NCBI GenBank assembly: GCA_029027265.1
Contig: CP093061.1
Coordinates: 2,790,001 to 2,854,000, forward strand
Direction of reading: 5' to 3'
Source: Sulfurospirillum_A sp029027265
GTDB taxonomy: Bacteria > Campylobacterota > Campylobacteria > Campylobacterales > Sulfurospirillaceae
DNA: 64,000 nt
The translations under genes and the position numbers were made by a program. The first letter of the stretch is position 1. Each line of letters starts with the position of its first letter. Under the pieces are notes generated by a model. That model made no database searches, was not told the origin of the DNA, and saw nothing but the letters and a program-made list of their open reading frames with translations. Of this stretch, positions 24,041 to 33,724 are shown piece by piece.

Positions 24041-25423
24041 TTAACACTCAACGATATTGACCGCGAGTCCACCTTGTGAAGTCTCTTTATATTTGCTCAT
24101 CATATCTTTACCTGTTTCGTACATGGTTTTTATCACATTATCGAGTGAAACGTAGTGACTTCCATCTCCATTTAACGCCATTCTTGCTGCATTTACTGCT
24201 CTTACTGAGGCTACTGCATTTCTCTCTATGCAAGGTACCTGAACAAGTCCTCCAACCGGATCACAAGTAAGTCCTAAACTATGCTCCATCGCTATCTCAG
24301 CGGCATTTTCTACTTGTTCTATTGTTCCGCCCATAGCTTCAGCTAAAGCACCTGCGGCCATAGAACAAGCTACACCAACTTCTCCTTGACATCCAACATC
24401 AGCTCCACTTATGGAAGCATTTTTTTGATAAAGAAGCCCTATTGCCCCTGCTGTTAGTAAAAAATTAATGATTTTATCTTCATCATACTCTTTAAACGTA
24501 CTACCTAAAAATTTATTCATATAGTGCATAACAGCAGGAACTATTCCGGCAGCTCCATTAGTTGGGGCAGTTACAACTTTTTGACCACATGCATTTTGCT
24601 CATTTACTGCTAAAGCCCAAAGGTTTATCCAATCCATTACCTCAAGAGGATCTATCATAGAGAAACCATCTTTGCTTTTTAATTTCTTATACATTGAGTT
24701 TGCTCTTTTTTTCACACCAAGTTTTGGAAGCTCTCCAGTTGTATTACAACCCTCTTCTACACAATCTCTCATAACTTGCCAAATATCTAAAAGCCCTTTT
24801 CTTATCTCTTCTTCACTTCTAAAAACTTTCTCATTTTCCATCATTAAAGTACTTATACGTAAAGAGTTTTCACCACACTTTTTCAAAAGCTCATCGGCAC
24901 TATCATATCCATATGGAAACTCTATGCTATTTTGTATATTATCATTATTTATTTCATCTTCACTTACTACTGCTCCACCACCCGTAGAGTAATATGTTTT
25001 TTCTTTTAATAATTCACCATTTTCTTTATACATGTAAAGCGTCATACCATTTGGATGAAAATTTAAAAACTTGTTTGCATGTAAAACAATATCTTTTTCA
25101 AAATCAAAATCTACTCTTTTTATTTCTAAAAGATTTATTTTTTTATGCTCTATCGTATCTTTTAATCTCTTTTTTGCTTCAACCATATCTACACTCTCAG
25201 GCAAATTCCCCATCAAACCTAAAACTACAGCTTTATCGCTACTGTGTCCTCGTCCTGTTGCACCAAGTGAACCAAAAAGGTCTACTTTTACTTTTGCACA
25301 CTCTTGCAAAATTTTCTCATCAAATGCTTCTTTAGCAAACATACAAGCTATACGCATAGGTCCTACTGTGTGCGAGCTTGAAGGTCCTATTCCTATCTTA
25401 AAAAGTTCAAATACTGAATTCAT
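24041..25423 (-). CDS. sdaA: L-serine ammonia-lyase
   Basis: 460 residues, the single-chain iron-sulfur type. The N-terminal beta domain starts with G-I-G-P-S-S-S-H-T-V-G-P-M; the alpha domain contains V-T-A-P-T-N-G-A-A-G-I-V-P-A and the G-x-D-V-G-C-Q-G-E-V-G-V-A-C-S-M-A-A-G segment. Cysteines in N-A-C-G, D-V-G-C and L-T-C-D-P-V can hold the 4Fe-4S cluster. It deaminates L-serine to pyruvate and ammonia in the cytoplasm, a main carbon entry in Campylobacterota. No partner transporter is adjacent; it is probably its own transcript, with about 140 bases free upstream. Confidence 0.95.
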   Translation of the reverse strand: MNSVFELFKIGIGPSSSHTVGPMRIACMFAKEAFDEKILQECAKVKVDLFGSLGATGRGHSSDKAVVLGLMGNLPESVDMVEAKKRLKDTIEHKKINLLEIKRVDFDFEKDIVLHANKFLNFHPNGMTLYMYKENGELLKEKTYYSTGGGAVVSEDEINNDNIQNSIEFPYGYDSADELLKKCGENSLRISTLMMENEKVFRSEEEIRKGLLDIWQVMRDCVEEGCNTTGELPKLGVKKRANSMYKKLKSKDGFSMIDPLEVMDWINLWALAVNEQNACGQKVVTAPTNGAAGIVPAVMHYMNKFLGSTFKEYDEDKIINFLLTAGAIGLLYQKNASISGADVGCQGEVGVACSMAAGALAEAMGGTIEQVENAAEIAMEHSLGLTCDPVGGLVQVPCIERNAVASVRAVNAARMALNGDGSHYVSLDNVIKTMYETGKDMMSKYKETSQGGLAVNIVEC

Positions 25424-25564
25424 TACACCTACTTAATTAAAAAAATTTATCTATCTCGTCCATCTATTTTTAATTTATACATACTAGATTATGCATTGTT
25501 TCTTTTATCTGCAACGGGTATTATATCATTTTTACTTTTAGTATCATTTATCAAAACCATAAAT

Positions 25565-28060
25565 CTAAAAACTTCCTTTTTTTAAATGCATCTCTATCTC
25601 TTTTGCAGATATTGGTTTACTAAAGAGATACCCTTGCATCAGATTACATCCTTGTGTGCTCAAGAATATTTTTTGCTCTTGAGTCTCTACTCCTTCTGCT
25701 AAAACTTTCATCAAAAGTCCATTACCTAGGGCTATTATAGTCTTAGCTATTGCTCTATCTTCAAAACTTTTATCTAAATTTTTAATAAATACTCTATCAA
25801 TTTTTAACTTGGTAACTGGTAAATTTTTAAGATATGCCAACGATGAATACCCTGTACCAAAATCGTCTATTGCAATATCAATCCCCATGCGTCTTAGTTT
25901 GTTTAAAACTTTTATTGATTTCTCTGGATTCTTCATAATATAACGTTCAACTACTTCTACTTCAAGCCACTCGGCCTCACAAGAAGTTCTTTTTAGTGCT
26001 TTTTTTATGTAGTCTATCAAATTACTACTCTCAAGTTGACGTGCAGCCACATTAATTGCTATTTTTTCTATAGCGTAACCTTTTGCTTTCCACTGTGCTA
26101 TTTGCTCTAAAGACTCATTTATAACCCACTCACCTATTTCAACTATAAGATTACTATCTTCTGCAATAGAGATAAACTGGTCAGGGTAAATAAGTCCACG
26201 CGTTGGGTGTTGCCATCTTATGAGTGCTTCAACTCCTATGATTTTACCAGCACTTACATCAACCAACGGCTGATAGTGAAGAACAAATTCTTTTTTTTCA
26301 CAAGCAATTTGCAAAGAATTTTCTATCTTTATGCGAGTCTGAATTTCATCATTCATATGCTTAGTAAAAAACTTATAAGCATTTCTACCGCTCTCTTTTG
26401 CTCTATACATCGCAATATCTGCATTTTTAAGAAGAGTGTGAGGATCCTCACCATCATCTGGAAATACACTGATGCCTATGCTTAAAGTTATTTTGTGCTC
26501 ACTCTTAGTAAGAGATATAGGTATTTTTATAGCTTTTTGAATCTTGTTGATAATGGTTATAATATCATGTATATTTTTATAGTTATCAACAAGCATAATA
26601 AACTCATCTCCGCCAAATCTTGCTACAATATCTGATTCTCTTATAGAGTTTTTCAGCCTATTAGCAACCACTCTTAATATAGTATCTCCAACATCATGCC
26701 CCATGCTATCGTTAATATCTTTAAACTTATCAATGTCAATGAACATAACAGCAATCTCTCTTTTATCTCTTTTTGAAAGATTTATTGCTTGGTCTAATCT
26801 GTCCATTAGTGTAATTCTATTTGGTAGTTTTGTTAAATGGTCATGTTCAAGTTGGTAAACTAATTGCTTTTTTTGTTCTATGGTCTGTTTATGTTTTACT
26901 ATCAAATTTTTTTGATAACTTTTTAAAACATTGTGTAATTTAAATGAAACTATGAGGGTTATTATAAGCATAATAAGCAAAACTAGAAGTGTTGCATAAC
27001 CAATTTTTTCGACAACCAATGCCAATTTTTCTCTCAAACTTATGCGCTTTAAATGTGTCTCTTTTAATACGTCTTTATAATAAGCGCCTGTTCCTATAAC
27101 CCAACCCAATTCTGGAATATCTTTAATAAAAGAGGTTTTATAATCTTTCTTTCCAGTTTTGGTATCGATAGTTGCAAGATAAGTCATAAACAAGCCTTCC
27201 TTCGAACTTCTTGCTCCATTTACAATGTTTTGGACAATATGCTCACCCTCTATTACTAAATCCCATCTATTTGTACCAATCAAATCTCTGTTTATATGAG
27301 AGATTTGATTGCCACTATAATCATATGCAAATATATACCCTTTATCTCCATATCTTATTTCATTAAGTAATGTTTGAATCTCTTTCTTTACGCTATTTAG
27401 TATATCTTCTTCATATTTGGCTGTTCCTATATAAATACCTAAATCTTTATAGGCTTTTACAAAACCTATCTTTTTTTTCATCACTTCACTATCTGGTTTA
27501 TACCAATACCATTCGTGAAATCCCTCATTTGACTCTTTTACTATTTTTAAGTGTTCTCTTATGGGATAAGTACCTTTTGCATCTTTAAAATAAAGAAAAT
27601 TTGTATTTTCTAGTGAAGGCACAGGAGGAAGTAAAAGATTATTACCCTCCATGTCATAGACAAAAAAGTAACCACTTTTGTTGTCAAAAAATCTAATGTC
27701 TCTTAAACGCTCTATAACTATTTGTCTCATTTCTTTTTTAGATAAATCTTTTCTTTTTTTGTAAGCAGAATCCACAAAATCAATAGCAAAATTGACTATC
27801 GTTTTTACCTCTTTTTTAGACTCTTCTTTAAATATTCTTCTGCTTGTTTTTATGTAACTGGTTATCTCTAAAACTTTATCATGAGCACTAATCTTACTTT
27901 TTTTAACTACTTCAGTTCGTAACTGAAATAGACTTTCATTATACCTCTCTTTTTCATAACCTAAAAAAATTTCTACAAATGCAAATGTTGTTATGGCAAT
28001 GCCTAATAATGGTAATATAACAATCCATTTGGTTAGACTATTGCTTCTTTTATATTCCAA
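25565..28060 (-). CDS. Membrane c-di-GMP protein: Cache sensor, GGDEF and EAL
   Basis: 831 residues. A membrane helix (about 11-30), an extracytoplasmic double Cache-type sensor (about 35-345, with two repeats of the D-x-x-G-Y-I/F-F-x-Y-D/D-Y-x-G type), and a second helix (about 355-378) are followed by a GGDEF domain with intact A-R-F-G-G-D-E-F and an EAL domain with G-V-E-A-L-I-R-W, N-V-A-A-R-Q and D-D-F-G-T-G-Y-S-S. Both catalytic motifs look functional, so it could make or break c-di-GMP depending on a periplasmic ligand, probably a small organic acid or amino acid. It stands alone between sdaA and the FmdE-like gene. Confidence 0.93.
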   Translation of the reverse strand: MEYKRSNSLTKWIVILPLLGIAITTFAFVEIFLGYEKERYNESLFQLRTEVVKKSKISAHDKVLEITSYIKTSRRIFKEESKKEVKTIVNFAIDFVDSAYKKRKDLSKKEMRQIVIERLRDIRFFDNKSGYFFVYDMEGNNLLLPPVPSLENTNFLYFKDAKGTYPIREHLKIVKESNEGFHEWYWYKPDSEVMKKKIGFVKAYKDLGIYIGTAKYEEDILNSVKKEIQTLLNEIRYGDKGYIFAYDYSGNQISHINRDLIGTNRWDLVIEGEHIVQNIVNGARSSKEGLFMTYLATIDTKTGKKDYKTSFIKDIPELGWVIGTGAYYKDVLKETHLKRISLREKLALVVEKIGYATLLVLLIMLIITLIVSFKLHNVLKSYQKNLIVKHKQTIEQKKQLVYQLEHDHLTKLPNRITLMDRLDQAINLSKRDKREIAVMFIDIDKFKDINDSMGHDVGDTILRVVANRLKNSIRESDIVARFGGDEFIMLVDNYKNIHDIITIINKIQKAIKIPISLTKSEHKITLSIGISVFPDDGEDPHTLLKNADIAMYRAKESGRNAYKFFTKHMNDEIQTRIKIENSLQIACEKKEFVLHYQPLVDVSAGKIIGVEALIRWQHPTRGLIYPDQFISIAEDSNLIVEIGEWVINESLEQIAQWKAKGYAIEKIAINVAARQLESSNLIDYIKKALKRTSCEAEWLEVEVVERYIMKNPEKSIKVLNKLRRMGIDIAIDDFGTGYSSLAYLKNLPVTKLKIDRVFIKNLDKSFEDRAIAKTIIALGNGLLMKVLAEGVETQEQKIFLSTQGCNLMQGYLFSKPISAKEIEMHLKKGSF

Positions 28061-28095
28061 TGAAATACCTTAAAAATAATATTTATTTTATTGTA

Positions 28096-28680
28096 CTATA
28101 TTTTTATCGTTATTACTACTTCTGGAAACTTTAAAATTCTCTCAACTCTCTCTTGCCATAGGTTTTGGAACTCTTTCTTCTCTTCATTATTTGCGCTCCC
28201 TGAGAGTGCTTTTTGCATAAGAGGACTCATCTTTGGATTTGGTGCTAATCCATTTGGATCATAATCTATATCAACTACTTTACCACTTCTATCAACTAAT
28301 CTCATTGAAGAAGTAATGTCCGCGTTAAAGTGCATCAAACCACGTCTGTCAAACTTTCCGGAAAGTCCATGAAAACCACTTTTACATGTAGAACCTGTTA
28401 TTTGAGTTATGACATTTGAAATAACACCTGTAACACCCTCGCTTATATCATCTTTAAGGTAAGCATTGATTTCTCCACGTTTTGGGTTATCAAACCTCTT
28501 TAATCCTTCTTTAAGCATTAAAAATGCCCCAGCTACTGTAGGACAACTATGCCCTGCACTCTTAACTACATCTAAATAAGAAAATTCTATAGCACCATTT
28601 TCAAAAGCTCCTAAAATATTAGAGAGTTCATCTGTAATTTTAATTTTTTCTACTTCATCATAAAATTTAGGATATATCAT
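28096..28680 (-). CDS. FmdE-family protein
   Basis: 194 residues. The motif A-G-H-S-C-P-T-V-A-G-A-F (about 42-53) is the metal-binding signature of the FmdE domain, named from formylmethanofuran dehydrogenase subunit E and found in many bacteria without methanofuran. A second Cys-containing stretch (T-G-S-T-C-K-S-G, about 93-100) may complete the site. No methanogenic genes are nearby, so a formylmethanofuran role is unlikely; a metal- or molybdenum-related function is possible. It diverges from the methyltransferase gene with 56 bases between. Confidence 0.75.
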   Translation of the reverse strand: MIYPKFYDEVEKIKITDELSNILGAFENGAIEFSYLDVVKSAGHSCPTVAGAFLMLKEGLKRFDNPKRGEINAYLKDDISEGVTGVISNVITQITGSTCKSGFHGLSGKFDRRGLMHFNADITSSMRLVDRSGKVVDIDYDPNGLAPNPKMSPLMQKALSGSANNEEKKEFQNLWQERVERILKFPEVVITIKI

Positions 28681-28736
28681 AAATCAACCTTTTTGTTTAT
28701 ATGGTACAATATCACTAATTAAAAAGGATTGATTTT

Positions 28737-29336
28737 ATGCAAGAACTATGGAATAATAAATTTAGCCGTGATGGGTTTCTTTATGGAAGCGAGGTAAACA
28801 GTTTTATCAAAGAGAACTCTCATCTTCTTGAAAAAAATTCTAAAGTTTTATGCTTAGGCGAGGGAGAGGGTAGAAATGCTCTTTTTTTAGCAAAACAGGG
28901 TTTACATGTAGAGGCTCTTGATGTTTCTGATGTAGGCTTAAAAAAACTTCAAAATAGAGCTTTAGATGAAAACTGTGCCATAACAATAAGGCATACATTA
29001 ATAGAAAATTGGCAAGCACTACATAAATATGATGCAATCATATCTTCATTCATGCACCTTGAACGTAAAGATCAAAAAGATATGTTTGTTAAAGCAATTA
29101 ATGCTCTTAATGAAAATGGCTACTTCATAGCAGAATTCTTTAGCGTTGAGCAAATTAACTTCCTAAGCGGTGGACCTAAAGATACAAATTTACTCTACCA
29201 GCTAGACGAGTTATACCAACTTTTCTCAAGTCTACCTTGTGCCATCCACAAACTCTCACAAGAGATAGTAACACTAAATGAAGGGCAAGGGCATCAAGGC
29301 GAAGCTAGTGTCATAAGAATTATTTTAAAGAGATGA
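28737..29336 (+). CDS. Class I SAM-dependent methyltransferase, TehB-like
   Basis: 199 residues with the class I fold: motif I L-C-L-G-E-G-E-G-R-N-A (about 39-49), the acidic end of strand 2 in V-E-A-L-D-V-S, and I-I-S-S-F-M-H-L as motif IV. It resembles the TehB/thiopurine-type methyltransferases that act on small molecules. The substrate is not evident. AAAAAGG precedes the ATG. It converges with and overlaps the metallophosphoesterase gene by about 12 bases. Confidence 0.85.
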   Translation: MQELWNNKFSRDGFLYGSEVNSFIKENSHLLEKNSKVLCLGEGEGRNALFLAKQGLHVEALDVSDVGLKKLQNRALDENCAITIRHTLIENWQALHKYDAIISSFMHLERKDQKDMFVKAINALNENGYFIAEFFSVEQINFLSGGPKDTNLLYQLDELYQLFSSLPCAIHKLSQEIVTLNEGQGHQGEASVIRIILKR

Positions 29337-30452
29337 ATATAATTTAATTTTCACTATCTCACTTGGTGCTAGTACTCTTATTGGTGGTCCCCAGTAACCT
29401 GCCCCACTGCTCACAAAAATTTGTGTTTTTTCAGAATGTTGATAGAGTCCATTTAGATAAGGTTGGTCAAGCATAACTAAAAGTCCAAAAGGAAAAATTT
29501 GACCTGCATGAGTGTGTCCACTCAAAATCAAATCTATTTTTTCATTTTTTAACTCTTTTGTTATTTTTGGTTGATGAGCTAGTAAAATAGTAGGTAAATC
29601 AGATTCTACATGTAGAAGTGCTTTTTTCAAATCTGGTTTTAAAATACCAAGTCGTCTTCCCATTAAGTCTGTAATTCCTGCTAAGTTTATTTGGTTGTTA
29701 ATCACTACACTTTCATTTGTTAAAACCTTTACATGTAAGGACTCTAAAAATGAACATATTGCTTCAACACCATGAAAATACTCATGATTTCCACTTACAA
29801 AATAGACTCCATATTGACTTTTTATATCTTTTAAATTATCAAGTTTATCGCCAATTTCATCTACATGTAAGTCAACTAAATCACCTGTGATGACTACTAT
29901 GTCTGCATTAAGCGTATTAATATCTTTTACTATAGTTTCTAAAAACTCTTTTCCTAAGCTTTTGCCTATATGCACGTCACTAATTTGAACTATATTTAAC
30001 TCTTTTTTAAGTCCTTTTATCTTTATGTCAACCTCATTGATAAGAGGTTTTTTAAAACCATTAAAAAAACCTTTTACCATATACGAAAAAGCCAAAATAA
30101 GCATAGTAACATCAAACAGAGTCTTTAGCATTAACCTTCGTGATTTATCAAATGGAACTTTTGTAAGTGGTATATGAAAAATATCATAAACAATAGCAAC
30201 ACAAAAAAGCATAAATGAAATACCAATAAAAGAGGAAAAAATAGTGAAAATGGTACTATCCATATTGCTTGAACGTAGAGTATAAAAGAAAAACAGTTCA
30301 CATACGCTTATGAGTATAACTAGCCATTTTATAAGTTTAGTATGTTTTTTAAATATATCTATTTTTGATAAAAATTTTTTATAAGCATAAAAATTTATGC
30401 CCAACAAAACCAAAGTAGCAATAAGGGCAAATATAATTCTAAATGTAGGCAT
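29325..30452 (-). CDS. Membrane-anchored metallophosphoesterase
   Basis: 375 residues. Four hydrophobic helices in the first 130 residues are followed by a calcineurin-like phosphoesterase domain: Q-I-S-D-V-H-I-G (about 157-164), V-I-T-G-D-L-V-D, V-S-G-N-H-E-Y-F and L-S-G-H-T-H-A-G-Q, the complete two-metal site. This is the YaeI-like arrangement of membrane plus phosphoesterase, whose relatives hydrolyse phosphodiesters such as UDP-diacylglucosamine-like lipids; the actual substrate is unknown. Several TACATGTA palindromes lie in the gene. Confidence 0.88.
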   Translation of the reverse strand: MPTFRIIFALIATLVLLGINFYAYKKFLSKIDIFKKHTKLIKWLVILISVCELFFFYTLRSSNMDSTIFTIFSSFIGISFMLFCVAIVYDIFHIPLTKVPFDKSRRLMLKTLFDVTMLILAFSYMVKGFFNGFKKPLINEVDIKIKGLKKELNIVQISDVHIGKSLGKEFLETIVKDINTLNADIVVITGDLVDLHVDEIGDKLDNLKDIKSQYGVYFVSGNHEYFHGVEAICSFLESLHVKVLTNESVVINNQINLAGITDLMGRRLGILKPDLKKALLHVESDLPTILLAHQPKITKELKNEKIDLILSGHTHAGQIFPFGLLVMLDQPYLNGLYQHSEKTQIFVSSGAGYWGPPIRVLAPSEIVKIKLYSSL

Positions 30453-30486
30453 AAAAAATCTTTTTTATTTAAATTATACCCTTTTT

Positions 30487-30792
30487 TTAAATAAAATTTC
30501 TTCCTAGAGCTACGACTAAAACGCCTAATACCATAGAAGCTAATATACTTTTTGTTTTGTACATGCAAAATGCTATAAAAGCAGTAGCTACGAAACCCAA
30601 AATTCCCTCTTTGATTATGCTTGGAGCTATTAAAGATAACAATAAAGTAGCAGGTAAGTAATCCAAAAATATTTTTACATTTCCTTTATTGTTTAAGCGA
30701 TTTGAAAACACAAGCCCAAAGTATCTTAGACTATAGGTTCCTAGCGCAACACAAAAGATAATAAAAAGTGCACTTAAATCTGTATCATTCAT
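30487..30792 (-). CDS. azlD: AzlD-family branched-chain amino-acid exporter subunit
   Basis: 101 residues from the ATG at 30792, placed six bases after AAGGA within the end of the azlC gene; earlier ATGs give a poorer fit. Three to four hydrophobic segments and the motif Y-S-L-R-Y-F-G fit AzlD, the small partner of AzlC in inner-membrane export of branched-chain amino acids. The start overlaps the upstream gene by eight bases, so translation is coupled. Confidence 0.85.
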   Translation of the reverse strand: MNDTDLSALFIIFCVALGTYSLRYFGLVFSNRLNNKGNVKIFLDYLPATLLLSLIAPSIIKEGILGFVATAFIAFCMYKTKSILASMVLGVLVVALGRNFI

Positions 30793-31465
30793 CTTCATCC
30801 TTGTGTAAGTAAATAGCACTAAAAGAACCTGCAAGTGCTCCTAAAACTATATAAAACTTTCCAACTATAAAATGCTCAGTAACAATAGCAACTATTGCAG
30901 CTATAAGCCATGGTAAAAGGTTGTTTTTCCCATGATACATATTAAAAGTGAGTGCTGTAAAAATAGCAACAAAAGCAAAATCAAGGGCATACTTTTTTGA
31001 ATCTGTTATAAATTCACCTAATACATACCCAACACTCGTACTAGCGCTCCATATAAGCAGTAAACAAAACCCTCCGCCAAATAAAAATAGAGGTGTGATG
31101 TTTTCCTTTTTAGCTCTTGCTATTGTCACTGCCCAGTTTTCATCGGCGCATAAATGAATGTATGCCATCTTTTCTTTATATGAATTAGCACTAAACAGTG
31201 AATTAAGAGAAGCCCCTATAAGAAAGTACCTAAGATTTATCATAATAGCAGCTAAGATAATTCCTAATACATCTAGGCTATCACTCCACATCTCAACCAT
31301 AAGCATTTGTGAAGAGCCTGCAAATATAAAGATATTCATAAGCATCATCTCAAAAAACTCAACTCCTGATTGTGAACTCATCATCCCACAAACTGAACCA
31401 TACGTTGCGACACTAAACCCAATAGGCAAATTGGCTATAAAGCCATTTCTAAAATCATTTTTCAT
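30785..31465 (-). CDS. azlC: AzlC-family branched-chain amino-acid exporter subunit
   Basis: 226 residues with about five membrane segments. The family marks are the N-terminal G-F-I-A-N-L-P-I-G-F-S-V, F-A-G-S-S-Q-M (about 48-54) and I-N-L-R-Y-F-L-I-G-A-S (about 77-87). With AzlD it exports branched-chain amino acids or analogues. A lone AraC-type regulator gene just upstream on the same strand is the usual sort of partner, though here it is interrupted. Confidence 0.92.
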   Translation of the reverse strand: MKNDFRNGFIANLPIGFSVATYGSVCGMMSSQSGVEFFEMMLMNIFIFAGSSQMLMVEMWSDSLDVLGIILAAIMINLRYFLIGASLNSLFSANSYKEKMAYIHLCADENWAVTIARAKKENITPLFLFGGGFCLLLIWSASTSVGYVLGEFITDSKKYALDFAFVAIFTALTFNMYHGKNNLLPWLIAAIVAIVTEHFIVGKFYIVLGALAGSFSAIYLHKDEDE

Positions 31466-31512
31466 GCCAGCATTATACTCTACATGTAATGAAGAAATCT
31501 TGGATTAAATTG

Positions 31513-32337
31513 CTAAAGAAAAGATTTTTGATACTCTTTTGGAGTAAGCCCAAACACGCCTTTAAAACGTCTATTTAAATGACTCTGGTCATTAAAACCA
31601 CATCCATAAGCAGTCTCAATAAGACTTTGTCCGTTTTGTAAAGCAAACTTGGCTTTTTCTATACGCGTTGACATAAGATACGCATGAGGTGAGAGAAATG
31701 TTTTATCTTTAAAAAGGCGCAAAAAGTGATATTTTGAAATATTGAGTTCCTTTGATATATCATCTAAACTTAAATCCAATGAAAAATTATCATTCATGTA
31801 TTCTTTTGCCCGTTTTATCATAATATCATGAGAAGTTAGTTTTTTAATAATAGCTTTTGTATTTTTAAGAATAATCTCATTTAAAGCATCTATCATCTGA
31901 CACTCAAAATCCAAATTTGAAATAGATTTTACTTCATCTTGTTCAATGAGATTTAAAAGTTTTTGTGCCAATATTTTATCTTCTAAAGTACTTTTTGTAA
32001 ACTCTATTTGTTTGTCTTTAAAATTATAATTTAAAATCTTTTTTACATAATCTGGTTTCAAATACAAAGAGTAGTGACGATAGTCTTTTTTATATTCACT
32101 TGCATTAGAGTGAACAGCATCAGGGTTTAACATAGCAATTGTAAGGTTATTTACATGTAGATGAGAACCATTCATGAAAGCATCCATAGTCCCATCTTTT
32201 ATTATGCTTATTGTGTACTCTTCATGCACGTGTTTATCGAAGCCATAATTATTTAAGTGTGCTTTATAGAGTGTTATATCTTCTTTTACATTTGGTTGCC
32301 AAAACTTGGCAGACTAACTACTTTCTTCTTTTTTCAT
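31513..32337 (-). CDS. AraC-family regulator with an in-frame stop at codon 8
   Basis: From the ATG at 32337 the frame gives seven codons, a TAG (32316-32314), then an uninterrupted AraC-type protein beginning S-A-K-F-W-Q-P. That region is the normal start of the sugar-binding-like cupin domain; the rest has the two helix-turn-helices (about S-L-D-D-I-S-K-E-L-N-I-S-K-Y-H-F-L-R and the C-terminal G-F-N-D-Q-S-H-L-N-R-R-F). Without the stop it would be 274 residues, the family norm. A GTG at 32229 could restart translation but would remove part of the first strand. It lies upstream of azlCD and would be their expected regulator. Confidence 0.75.
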
Positions 32338-32445
32338 ATTTAATTATAGCATTTTATATTTATAAAATATTGTACGAGATTGCTAATTTATTTGAGAGTA
32401 CGAGGAGATTTAAAAGATTAAAATTATGGGAAAAGAATATTTAAA

Positions 32446-32705
32446 ATTTCTTTTTCAGTTGCAATAATTTTCCATTAACTATATCCCATATCTCTTCAGG
32501 ATCTACACCAAAATAACCGGATCATTTAACACATATCTGTAAAAGTTAGTATCAGCACCTTCTAAAACCAATAGGGGTTTTTCTATACCCAAACCTTGTT
32601 AGTTTGGTATCTTTGTCGTATAACCCTCCTGCAAATCCTAGGTTTACATGTAAGCTTTCATTTGTATTGTTTAAAAGATTACAAATATATACTAGACTTC
32701 TTGCA
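32446..32705 (-). pseudogene. Rhs-repeat core C-terminal remnant
   Basis: Reverse-strand translation from about 32660 down gives L-G-F-A-G-G-L-Y-D-K-D-T-K-L-T-R-F-G-Y-R, the Rhs-associated core motif, then P-I-G-F without the intervening D-Y-D-P-E-I-G-R-W segment, and later N-F-Y-R-Y-V-L-N-D-P-like codons in shifting frames. The core is shortened and frameshifted, and nothing of the long YD-repeat portion is present. It marks a lost Rhs-type polymorphic toxin locus. Confidence 0.7.
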
Positions 32706-32708
32706 TAA

Positions 32709-33005
32709 CTAAGAAATAACATAATCAATGTAAAAATAAAATAGACCTATTGGAATATTAACTAAAAAATATAAAACTTTATTATTTTGAAATTTAAATT
32801 TTCCAATCCATAATACTAACCAGCAAAATAAAAGAGTCAAAAAAAAAAGTAAAAGACTACTTTTTGATATAATCGTATAAATATTAGAAAAACATTCATC
32901 TTTACTGAGATAATATTTAATTAACGATGAAAAAACAATCAAAACAATCAATGAAACATACTCAACTATTACACCAATAATAATTAACAATTTAATATTT
33001 TTCAA
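32709..33005 (-). CDS. Small three-segment membrane protein
   Basis: 98 residues, very AT-rich and hydrophobic, with membrane segments near residues 5-28, 47-66 and 78-95. No family recognised. It follows the Rhs remnant position where orphan immunity genes are often left, so an immunity role is possible; this is inference from location only. An orphan or decayed status cannot be excluded. Confidence 0.4.
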   Translation of the reverse strand: MKNIKLLIIIGVIVEYVSLIVLIVFSSLIKYYLSKDECFSNIYTIISKSSLLLFFLTLLFCWLVLWIGKFKFQNNKVLYFLVNIPIGLFYFYIDYVIS

Positions 33006-33039
33006 ACTAGTTACTTTTCAATTTATTTCAATAACACAA

Positions 33040-33236
33040 TTATTTATCAACTATTTTTTCAACAACATCAAGCCTAACAGAAGTACTTGTACCAATAGGT
33101 AAACCACCTCCTATAATGGTACTTGTCATATTTTTTTAAGTTTAGCTGTATTGGATAATACTCTCTTACATCCCTCTGGATCAACTGTCAAACGAACTTC
33201 TAAACTAGGCAGGTAAGTTTGAGAGTTGGAAGACAT
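33040..33236 (-). pseudogene. Small protein in two overlapping frames
   Basis: A 36-codon frame from the ATG at 33236 (M-S-S-N-S-Q-T-Y-L-P-S-L-E-V-R-L) stops at 33126, where a second 29-codon frame starts in an ATGA overlap (M-T-S-T-I-I-G-G-G-L-P-I-G-T-S) and stops at 33040. One base change in the seven-A run near 33131 would join them into a protein of about 65 residues. Not recognised; it may be a remnant of the toxin locus. Confidence 0.35.
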
Positions 33237-33252
33237 TGGTATATTTAATCAT

Positions 33253-33630
33253 TTATGCATTTATGCATTTATTATCTAGTGTTATTGAATTTAACTTTAC
33301 CTTATTATAATAATCAGTATTTGCATTAATTTTACCATTATTAAGATACTCAATTATTGCTTTTTCTTTATATATTTGCCAGTTTTTGCAAATAGTATTT
33401 AATACTCTTGATTTAGAATATAATTCTCCATCATAATCATATATAAGTTGTACCATATCATCTTTTAAGATTTGTTTTGCGATATTAGTTTTATTGCTAT
33501 CTAAAGCATAAAGTACAACCATAGATTTTGTTAACTTCATCTGTTCTTTAAAAAAAGCCCTATAATATAAAGTGAATAAAAAAAATATTACAAATAGGAT
33601 AAAGCCAACGTAGTAGAACCTTTTATACAT
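33253..33630 (-). CDS. Membrane-anchored hypothetical protein
   Basis: 125 residues with one N-terminal membrane helix (about 7-27) and a hydrophilic domain outside or in the cytoplasm; V-V-L-Y-A-L-D-S-N-K-T-N-I-A-K looks helical. One cysteine pair (C-K-N and C-I-N). No family recognised. The neighbours are Rhs and transposase debris, so it may be an orphan gene of that locus. Confidence 0.45.
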   Translation of the reverse strand: MYKRFYYVGFILFVIFFLFTLYYRAFFKEQMKLTKSMVVLYALDSNKTNIAKQILKDDMVQLIYDYDGELYSKSRVLNTICKNWQIYKEKAIIEYLNNGKINANTDYYNKVKLNSITLDNKCINA

Positions 33631-33724
33631 TATTTTACCTCACATTTTTTATTTTCTTCATTTTCATTACAATTTGCTGATTCTAGTCCTGTTTTAAAAC
33701 CAAAAAACCAAGGGTCAGAAAACC

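Noticed and set aside
28096..28680. Formylmethanofuran dehydrogenase subunit as evidence for C1 metabolism
   Set aside because: FmdE domains are widespread in bacteria without methanofuran, and none of the other subunits is present.
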